Below, piece after piece: positions 36,191 to 41,516 of a stretch of DNA of 41,516 nucleotides; the first letter of the stretch is position 1, and each line of letters starts with the position of its first letter. Both the position numbers and the translations under genes were made by a program. The stretch spans positions 1-41,516 of the forward strand of contig CAMDWG010000024.1 in NCBI GenBank assembly GCA_945878375.1, in the 5' to 3' direction. Source of the DNA: Roseomonas mucosa (lineage in GTDB: Bacteria > Pseudomonadota > Alphaproteobacteria > Acetobacterales > Acetobacteraceae). Under the pieces are notes generated by a model. The model saw only the letters and a list, made by a program, of their open reading frames with translations. It did not search any database and was not told where the DNA came from.

Positions 36191-37063
36191 ATGCCGGAAG
36201 CCCCCTTGCCCGCGAGTCTGGCGCCGCCGCGCGCCCGGCGGCCGCTGCCGCCGCCCCTGGTCATCTTCGGCCTGACCTGGCTCGGCCTGATGCTGGCGGT
36301 GGCGATCCTGGCGGATCTGGTCAGTCCCTACAGCTACACGGCGCTCGATTTGCGCAATCGGCTCTCACCGCCGGTTGCGTTCGGCGGCACATGGCTGCAT
36401 CCGCTCGGTACCGACGAACTTGGCCGCGACGTGCTGGCGCGGCTGATCTATTCCATTCGCACGAGCCTGCTGATCGCCTTCGGCGCCACCATCATCGGCG
36501 CGCTGATCGGCACCAGCCTCGGCTTCCTCGCGGCGCATTTCCGCGGGCTGGTTGAGCAGGCTGTCCTGGCGCTCGTGGATTTCTCGGCGAGCCTGCCATT
36601 CCTGATCCTGGCGCTGGCGGTGCTTGCCTTCTTCGGCAATTCGATGGTGCTGTTCGTCTGCCTGCTCGGGCTGCATGCCTGGGAACGCTATGCGCGCATC
36701 GCACGCGGCCTTGCGATCTCGGCCGGCGCGCAGGGGTATGCGGCGGCGGTGCGGCAGCTCGGCGCCACCCCCTGGCGGATCTATGGGCGCCATGTGCTGC
36801 CGAACATCGCGTCCACCCTCATCGTCTCGATGACCTTGGCCTTCCCGGAGGTCATCCTGTTGGAAAGCGGCCTGTCCTTCCTCGGGCTCGGCGTGCAACC
36901 GCCAGAGACCTCGCTCGGCTCCATGGTCGGCTATGGGCGGGAATACCTCACCCGTGCCCCTTGGATCCTGCTGGCTCCCGCGTCCGTCATCGTCCTGACC
37001 ACCCTTTCGGTCTCCCTGATCGGCGATTGGCTGAGGGACCGTCTGGACCCCACGCTACGCTGA
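36191..37063 (+). CDS. dppC: Dipeptide/oligopeptide-type ABC permease (DppC-like)
   Basis: A 290-residue permease with six membrane segments, starting at the ATG 2 nt after the DppB stop. Features of the family: WLHPLGTDELGRDVLARLIY ahead of the first periplasmic domain, the coupling region AAVRQLGATPWRIYGRHVLPN, and ESGLSFLGLGVQPPETSLGSM at the C-terminal end. It completes one transporter serving the four upstream binding proteins. Confidence 0.88.
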   Translation: MPEAPLPASLAPPRARRPLPPPLVIFGLTWLGLMLAVAILADLVSPYSYTALDLRNRLSPPVAFGGTWLHPLGTDELGRDVLARLIYSIRTSLLIAFGATIIGALIGTSLGFLAAHFRGLVEQAVLALVDFSASLPFLILALAVLAFFGNSMVLFVCLLGLHAWERYARIARGLAISAGAQGYAAAVRQLGATPWRIYGRHVLPNIASTLIVSMTLAFPEVILLESGLSFLGLGVQPPETSLGSMVGYGREYLTRAPWILLAPASVIVLTTLSVSLIGDWLRDRLDPTLR

Positions 37064-37074
37064 GCCGGGCCGGA

Positions 37075-37104
37075 GACCCGTGGGCGCACGCGCCCGGCGG
37101 GGTC
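37075..37104 (+). terminator. GC-rich hairpin after dppC
   Basis: GACCC (37075-37079) pairs with GGGTC (37100-37104), and inside them GGGCG (37082-37086) pairs exactly with CGCCC (37091-37095) around a CACG loop. A CTTCTG stretch follows rather than a T run, so this could be a weak terminator, attenuator or mRNA-stability element between dppC and the downstream hydrolase. Confidence 0.35.
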
Positions 37105-37135
37105 CTTCTGCTCGCATACGACAAAGGCGCCAAAG

Positions 37136-38560
37136 ATGCCCCGTTTCGTCCTGATCGCGCTCGATGGCCTGCGGCCCGACATGATCTCCCCGCAGGCGAC
37201 GCCGCATCTCGCCGCGCTGGCCGCGGCAGGGACGCGCTTCGCCAATGCGCGCAGCGTCTTTCCATCCGAGACGCGCGTCGCAACGCCGTCGCTGGTTACC
37301 GGCTGCCGGCCCGGCGGGCACGGGATGGTGGCGAATACCCTGTTCGACCGTTCTGTCTCACCGGACCGGCTGCTCCGGACCAAGCTGGTCGCGGATGTCT
37401 TGGCGATGGCGCAGGGGCGTGAATCGCCATTGCTGAAACCAACGCTCGGCGAGCGGCTGGCCGAGGCCGGCCTGTCCTTCGCGCTGGTCAGCGCGGGCAC
37501 GGCCGGCGCGGCGCAGCTTCTGCATCCGGCTGCCGAGCGGCTCGGCCTGTTCCGCTGGAATGTCGAGGACATCGCGGGCCCGACGGCGGCGCTGATGCAG
37601 GACCGCTTCGGCCCGACCCCGCCCCAGGCCGTGCCGAACCTGCCCCGCCTTCGCCACACCGCGCGCGTCCTGCTGGAGCATGTCCTGCCGGAGCGCCGGC
37701 CCGACGTGACACTCGTCTGGCTGTCGGAACCGGACATCTCCTTCCACTGGGGCGGGCTTCTGGCGCCGCATTCGCGGGAGGCGCTGCGCGCGGCCGATGC
37801 CTTCCTCGGTGAGGTCGTCGCCTGGCGCGATGCGCAGCCCGACGCGGCGGAGATCGTGCTGGTGGTGCTGTCCGACCACGGCCATGTCACGGGCCGAGGC
37901 AAGCTCTCGCTGGCGGCGGAGTTGAACCGTGCGGGCTTCCGGGCGGGCACCGGGCTGTCGCCCGATGTGGATGTCGTGGTCGCGCCCGCGGCCGCGCCGG
38001 GTCTTTGGTTCCGCGATGTCGGACTTGCGCCGCAGGTGGCAACATGGCTGGCGTCGCAGCCCTGGTGCGGGCCGCTGCTGGCACGCGATCCGACGATCCT
38101 GCCCGATGGGATGGCACTTCCCCTCTCGCTGCTGGGCAGCGGCCACGCGCGCAGCGCGGACCTCGTGGTCACATTCGCTGGCAGCGAGGCCGCCGACGAA
38201 TGGGGCCTGCCCGGCCACGCGCCCTTCGACGCGCCGGATGTGCCGGAGGGTGGCGGCATGCATGGCGGCCTGCACCGAGCGGAACTCGCGACCGTGCTGG
38301 TCATGGACGGGGGGCCGCTGCGGCGTGGCGCCGTCGTCGAGGCGCCATGCGACCTGACGGACATCGCGCCGACCGTCCTGCATCTGCTCGGCCTTGGCTT
38401 GGATGGCATCGAAGGGCGCGCCTTGCACGAGGCCTGGAACGCGGCCGCCGACGCTCCGCCCTCTCCTGAAGCGGTGAGGCTGGCGCGGGGCTTCGTGTTG
38501 GACGTGATGCGCCCGGCCGCGGGCGGCAGGCTTTACCCAACCGCCCTACGGCGCACCTGA
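37136..38560 (+). CDS. Alkaline phosphatase superfamily hydrolase (nucleotide pyrophosphatase/phosphonoacetate hydrolase-like)
   Basis: A 474-residue enzyme of the type I phosphodiesterase/nucleotide pyrophosphatase group. Metal ligands are recognisable: Asp10 in LIALDGLRPD, Asp200 and His204 in EPDISFHWGG, Asp247-His248 in LSDHGH, and a late His in GGMHGGLHRAE. The nucleophile is probably Thr46 in SETRVATPSLVTG, at the same distance from the TG as in the PhnA-type T-x-P...TG motif. No signal peptide, so cytoplasmic. It lies 73 nt after dppC on the same strand and probably shares that operon, which also starts with a superfamily member. Substrate could be a phosphodiester, nucleotide or phosphonate. 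Confidence 0.85.
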   Translation: MPRFVLIALDGLRPDMISPQATPHLAALAAAGTRFANARSVFPSETRVATPSLVTGCRPGGHGMVANTLFDRSVSPDRLLRTKLVADVLAMAQGRESPLLKPTLGERLAEAGLSFALVSAGTAGAAQLLHPAAERLGLFRWNVEDIAGPTAALMQDRFGPTPPQAVPNLPRLRHTARVLLEHVLPERRPDVTLVWLSEPDISFHWGGLLAPHSREALRAADAFLGEVVAWRDAQPDAAEIVLVVLSDHGHVTGRGKLSLAAELNRAGFRAGTGLSPDVDVVVAPAAAPGLWFRDVGLAPQVATWLASQPWCGPLLARDPTILPDGMALPLSLLGSGHARSADLVVTFAGSEAADEWGLPGHAPFDAPDVPEGGGMHGGLHRAELATVLVMDGGPLRRGAVVEAPCDLTDIAPTVLHLLGLGLDGIEGRALHEAWNAAADAPPSPEAVRLARGFVLDVMRPAAGGRLYPTALRRT

Positions 38561-38646
38561 CGCCCTGATCGACGCCGAGACAGGGTCACGCCATCGGGCG
38601 TGCGCGGCAAACATCCCAACACCTGCGCCTTGGCGCCGCGGGGACC

Positions 38647-38672
38647 TGACCAGCCCCCATCGAGTGGTCCGG
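38647..38672. repeat. IS terminal inverted repeat (OrfB end)
   Basis: TGACCAGCCCCCATCGAGTG continues to GGTCCG; it matches the other end (reverse complement) with a few mismatches and one gap. Confidence 0.75.
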
Positions 38673-38681
38673 GCGGAATTT

Positions 38682-39557
38682 CTAGTGGGCGATCACAGCC
38701 GCACCTGCTCCAGAGCTAATCTGCGACCTGGCCATTGGCACCGTCTCCGGGGCAGGCGGGCGGTAGCCTAGTGACGCGTGCGGCCGGACCCGGTTGTAAT
38801 GCCGGCGCCAATCCTCGATCGGCACCTGGGCTTCACGGAGTGTGTTGAACACCTCGCCGTTCAGCAGATCGTCCGGCAGCTTGCCGTTGAAGCTCTCTAC
38901 GAAGCCGTTCTCCCACGGGCTCGCCTTCTCGATGTAGGCCGTCTGCGACCCGACACCGGGGATCCACGTCTTCACCGCATCCACGATGAACTCCGGCCCC
39001 TGGTCCGAGCGGATGTGCGTCGGCGTCCCATGCGCGACAAACAGGTCAGCCAGCGCATCGATCACGTCCGACGACGAGAGCTTCCGCGCCACCCGGATCG
39101 CCAGCGCCTCGCGCGTGAACTCGTCCACCACGCACAGCATCCGGAACCTCCGCCCGTCCCGGGTCCGATCCTCGACAAAGTCATAGGCCCAGACGTGGTT
39201 GCCACGCTCCGGCCGCAGCCGCACGCAGGACCCGTCGGCCAGCCACAGCCTGCCGCGCTTCGGCTGCCGCTGCGGCACCTTCAGACCCTCGCGACGCCAG
39301 ATCCGCTCGACGCGCTTCCGGTTCACCGACCAGCCCGCATCCCGCAGCAACGCCGTGATCCGCCGATAGTCATACCGCCCGTAGCGCTTCGCCAACTCAA
39401 CAATGTCCGCCGTCAGCGGCGCCTCGTCGTCCGGTCCTCGAGGCACCTACCGCTGCGTCGATCTGTGCTGCCCCAGCACCGCGCAGGCCTTGCGCTCCGA
39501 TACGCCGAGCTCGCGCACGACGGGCTCGACGCAGGCCCGCCGCCGCGCGGGGCTCAC
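38682..39557 (-). pseudogene. IS3-family transposase OrfB, interrupted by an in-frame amber codon
   Basis: The frame begins at GTG 39557, overlapping the OrfA stop, and encodes VSPARRRACVEP... as in IS407-group OrfB. At codon 37 (39447-39449) a TAG follows GQHRSTQR, where relatives usually have a Tyr or another sense codon; a single base change (TAC to TAG) would explain it. The rest is open to 38682 and holds the HTH_21 and integrase-core DDE domain: Asp in WAYDFVED, Asp in IRSDQGPEF, and Glu in ENGFVESFNGKL. Translation could restart at GTG 39446 and make a 254-residue protein lacking the N-terminal part. Unless the amber is read through, a full OrfB or OrfAB product is not made. Confidence 0.8.
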
Positions 39558-39835
39558 CACTTTCCCGAGGCGGCTTCCTTCAGAATGACCTTCTCAGGCG
39601 TCAGGTCCGACACCGCCTTCCGAAGCCACGCATTCTCACGCTCAAGTTCCCTCAACCGCGTCACCTGATCCAGCTTCAGACCGCCGAACTCCGTACGCCA
39701 GCGGTAGTACGTCGGCTCCGTCACCCCAATCGCCCGAACCGCATCCGCCACCGTCTTGCCCTGCCCAACCAGCACCTCCGCCTGATTGAGCTTTGCGACA
39801 ATCTCCTCCGGCGCATGCGCCTTCTTCCGCCCCAT
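39554..39835 (-). CDS. IS3-family transposase OrfA (HTH protein)
   Basis: A 93-residue protein starting at ATG 39835 (MGRKKAHAPEEIV); a GTG at 39844 would add three residues. It has the IS407-group HTH_Tnp_1 domain with GVTEPTYYRWRTEFGGLK, a leucine-zipper segment LRELERENAWLRKAVSDL, and the usual LKEAASGKW ending. It binds the inverted repeats and partners OrfB. The reading frame is intact. Confidence 0.88.
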   Translation of the reverse strand: MGRKKAHAPEEIVAKLNQAEVLVGQGKTVADAVRAIGVTEPTYYRWRTEFGGLKLDQVTRLRELERENAWLRKAVSDLTPEKVILKEAASGKW

Positions 39836-39874
39836 CCCCGTCACCCCGTCGCTGCCGCCGGACTACATTACCGG

Positions 39875-39900
39875 CGGACCGCTTCTACGGGGGCAGGTCA
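39875..39900. repeat. IS terminal inverted repeat (OrfA end)
   Basis: The reverse complement starts TGACCTGCCCCCGTAGAAGC and continues GGTCCG, matching the OrfB-side end. Confidence 0.75.
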
Positions 39901-39928
39901 CAGGTGCCTCAAGCCAAGGCGATCTGCC

Positions 39929-40498
39929 TCAGCTCACTGCGTCCACAGTGCCATTCAAGTCCATGATGCCCGCCACAACAGCGAGCGTGGGCTTCCTGCG
40001 TCGAACTTCGGCGGAGAAGATGCGCAGCGCCTCCGCATGAGCAGCGGTTTCTGCTTGCCGTGTCGCAACAGCTGCGTCACCGAAGGCATGCTTGGCTGCC
40101 CCGCAGTCCCTGTGGGTCAGTGCGACCACCCGCTTGATGCTGTGCAGCTGCGCCGTGATGTCCAAGTTGTCCCAGAACGTACCATGCCAGGGCGCAAAGC
40201 GCTGATGGACAGCTCCAATCGGACCGCCAGCGATGACAAATTGGCTGTACCGATCGCGCATGCCGTTGGTGGTCATGTATTGCAGGCTGTTGGTGGTGAA
40301 CCGAGGATCAATGCAGTTGACCAGCATAGCCTCATAATCGCCACTCGCCGCAGAGACTTGGCGACTCAGCAGGGCTGTGCCCATCAGGGCACCTGCTGCT
40401 GCGAACATGCTGCGTCGGGCCAAGCCTGGAGCAGTCTCGCCGCAGCCGCAAGCTGGGTGATGCACGGCGTGGGGAGCCGTGGATGTGCAATGCAACAT
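39929..40498 (-). CDS. Exported beta-carbonic-anhydrase-like protein
   Basis: A 189-residue protein if it begins at ATG 40498 (AGGA, 8 nt upstream); the frame is open to 40585, with other ATG codons. An N-terminal Tat-like leader (LARRSMFAAAGALMGTALL, then a cleavable Ala-rich end near residue 52) suggests export. The beta-CA zinc ligands are visible as Cys62 in NCIDPRF, His129 and Cys132 in LTHRDCGAAK, with the Asp64-Arg66 pair. Family enzymes interconvert CO2 and bicarbonate; activity here is inferred. It lies directly beside the IS3-family element, in DNA with a lower-GC leader than the rest of the window, so it may be a passenger or an acquired gene. Confidence 0.75.
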   Translation of the reverse strand: MLHCTSTAPHAVHHPACGCGETAPGLARRSMFAAAGALMGTALLSRQVSAASGDYEAMLVNCIDPRFTTNSLQYMTTNGMRDRYSQFVIAGGPIGAVHQRFAPWHGTFWDNLDITAQLHSIKRVVALTHRDCGAAKHAFGDAAVATRQAETAAHAEALRIFSAEVRRRKPTLAVVAGIMDLNGTVDAVS

Positions 40499-40831
40499 GC
40501 AGCCGTCCTTTCTTCTGACGAAGAGTTGCATACGCATTTCGGATCCAATTGGTAAGTTCCCAATGATTAAACTTCCCCTTCTCATCCAAACATTACTAAT
40601 ATTTAAATCTTTAGGCGCCCACCCGGAAACAAAATTGAAGCGAATTTAAGTTGCTGGTCCATCTGGAGGTTGGTGGGGGCGGATGTGGGGTAGCCCCACA
40701 AAACCTGACATTTGGCTCGGTTGAGTGACTGCTGTGCGATGAACTCAACCAGCGAGTGCATACGCAATCTGGAGTCGTGGCGGATGATATTGCAGTCGTC
40801 GAGTCAGTCGGGAGTTTGCTGAAGGATGGAG
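40499..40831. other. Intergenic region with AT-rich leader and two inverted repeats
   Basis: The first part (40560-40640) is unusually AT-rich for this window (ATTTAAAT at 40601-40608) and should hold the promoter of the carbonic-anhydrase-like gene. A perfect hairpin TGTGGGG-TAG-CCCCACA lies at 40684-40700, and GGTTGAGT/ACTCAACC (40719-40726 and 40743-40750) form an 8-bp inverted repeat. They may be ends of decayed mobile elements. No gene is supported here. Confidence 0.45.
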
Positions 40832-40963
40832 ATGTGCGTCGTAGACGAGCAGTTTCACGCCGCGCAGCCCGCGGCGGGCGGGGCTGCGCAGGAAGTCGAG
40901 CCAGAACGGCCCAGCTCCGGAGTTGCCGACCGCCAGGCCGAGGACCTCGCGGCTCCCATGACC
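40832..40963 (-). pseudogene. Fragment of IS256-family (mutator-type) transposase
   Basis: A 44-codon stretch on the - strand reads GHGSREVLGLAVGNSGAG, then FWLDFLRSPARRGLRGVKLL and YDAH. This matches the middle of mutator-type transposases, including the first part of the catalytic region (usually ...REVLGLxVG...FW..FL..L..RGLRGV.LVISDAHEGL). The expected Ser-Asp-Ala-His reads Tyr-Asp-Ala-His, and similarity stops on both sides, so this is a decayed remnant without a start or end. Confidence 0.75.
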
Positions 40964-41367
40964 GCGGTGGCCGCCCAGGGCGCTCCTCTCTGCTCAGCCA
41001 AGGGGCTTCGCTTCGCGCCCCGGTCCTCCCACACCACCACCCGGGACGCGACCGGCGCGCTGGCTAGGGCCACAATCGCCGAACCAAAAAGTGGGCGGCT
41101 CGATTGAGGGCACAAGCAGCCGTACTGAAGCGTTTGCTATTGAAGTTGAGAGAATCTAACGCCTTCCGAAAAACGCTCCGCGTCCCGTAAGGGATATCAT
41201 CCGACTGGGGGGCGGTCGAACCGCCAGTCCAGGTGCCCCCCGGATTCTAATGCTGGAGCGGCGATTGCGCGATCGTACGACGATAATGCATGCGCATTTA
41301 CGCCCATCGAAGGGGCAAACGCCTCACGCATGAGCCCCACCCCAAACCGAACGGGCGCACACAAGGC
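40964..41367. other. Non-coding stretch between transposase remnants
   Basis: No gene is supported in these 404 nt. A hairpin GGCGGT-CGA-ACCGCC occurs at 41211-41225, with a run of six G just upstream and CCCCCC 12 nt downstream. It does not fold as a tRNA. The sequence 41090-41360 has mixed composition and may be older mobile DNA. Confidence 0.4.
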
Positions 41368-41516
41368 GTAAGCGTGGACTGACGGCTACGGCGTCGGCGG
41401 CTTGACGCGGCTCAGATGGTGTCTGGCCGGAGGTTCCAGGGTGCGAGTTCGCCGATGCGATTGATTGGGTGGTCAGCGATGCGGTCGAGGAGCACGCTGA
41501 GGTAGGCCTGCGGATC
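41368..41516 (-). mobile_element. End of an IS66-family element, running off the window
   Basis: The end is placed at GTAAGCG (41368), the usual start of IS66-family terminal repeats, 44 nt downstream of the transposase stop. The element continues past 41516, so its other end and any 8-bp target duplication cannot be checked. Confidence 0.65.
41412..41516 (-). CDS. IS66-family transposase (TnpC), C-terminal part only
   Basis: The last 34 codons: DPQAYLSVLLDRIADHPINR, then IGELAPWNLRPDTI and stop. This is the typical IS66 TnpC C-terminal domain (DPxAYL..VL.RI..HP.NRI.EL.PWN). The window edge cuts the gene, so whether the rest is intact is unknown. Confidence 0.85.
   Translation of the reverse strand, partial: DPQAYLSVLLDRIADHPINRIGELAPWNLRPDTI

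Larger units (their letters stand above)
38647..39900 (-). mobile_element. IS3-family insertion sequence, IS407-like group (1254 bp)
   Basis: The ends are imperfect inverted repeats beginning TGACC(A/T)GCCCCC, and the length matches the roughly 1.2-kb IS407 group. It carries OrfA (39554-39835) and OrfB (38682-39557) on the - strand. The 4-bp flanks (GACC at 38643-38646, CAGG at 39901-39904) are not equal, so no target duplication is seen. That suggests an old or rearranged insertion. OrfB is broken by an amber codon, so this copy is probably not self-mobile. Confidence 0.85.

Noticed and set aside
38643-39904. Target-site duplication of the IS3-family element
   Set aside because: The 4-bp flanks are GACC and CAGG, which are not the same.
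41190-41260. Possible tRNA or tmRNA end (GGTCGAACC with GC stems)
   Set aside because: No acceptor, D or anticodon arms can be paired around it, and no CCA-compatible end is seen.
1-41516. CRISPR arrays and phage genes
   Set aside because: No regularly spaced direct repeats, cas genes, integrase or phage structural genes were seen.

Overview
The window is high-GC DNA with dense, mostly co-directional genes, short or overlapping gene junctions and frequent GTG/TTG starts. The Bpt, ParC and RecO proteins and the codon use look alphaproteobacterial. I infer Rhodospirillales/Acetobacteraceae (a Roseomonas-like soil or freshwater bacterium), but no rRNA is present to prove it.

Layout. (1) 1-8.6 kb is ordinary chromosome: a small acidic-tailed protein, a penicillin-acylase-family Ntn hydrolase, bpt (N-end rule aminoacyl transferase), a small unknown gene, parC, recO, a DUF882/M15-like exported protein and a DUF6498-like membrane protein. 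(2) 8.9-25.0 kb is a transport region. It has three separate PhnD/PhnC/PhnE-type ABC systems: D-C-E-E on + at 8892-12313, D-E-C on - at 18.5-16.9 kb, and D-C-E on - at 25.0-22.6 kb. Between them lie a class III metallophosphoesterase followed by an SBP/permease/permease/ATPase importer of the iron/2-aminoethylphosphonate type (12.5-16.9 kb), and an SBP/permease/permease set of the sugar/glycerol-3-phosphate type with no ATPase (22.4-19.5 kb). (3) 25.3-38.6 kb is one long + strand transcription unit: a phosphonate monoester hydrolase with its known active-site residues intact, four tandem paralogous family-5 (Dpp/Opp) binding proteins, one DppD-DppF-DppB-DppC transporter, and a second alkaline-phosphatase-superfamily hydrolase. 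(4) 38.6-41.5 kb is a mobile-element graveyard: an IS3-family (IS407-like) element whose OrfB carries an in-frame amber codon, a beta-carbonic-anhydrase-like gene with a Tat-like leader, a fragment of an IS256-type transposase and the end of an IS66-type element running out of the window.

How the parts fit. Six importers and three different phosphoester-cleaving enzymes lie together in about 30 kb, and no C-P lyase gene (phnG-M) is present. The simplest reading is an island for capturing phosphonates, phosphonate esters, phosphodiesters or related oxyanion esters and cleaving them inside the cell. That reading is inference: the substrates cannot be read from sequence. The most unusual element is the operon at 25.3-38.6 kb, where one peptide-type ABC transporter is preceded by four binding proteins and bracketed by two alkaline-phosphatase-superfamily enzymes. 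Possible regulatory signals include an inverted repeat covering the ribosome binding site of the second phnD and a half-conserved Pho-box-like site before the sugar-type binding protein.
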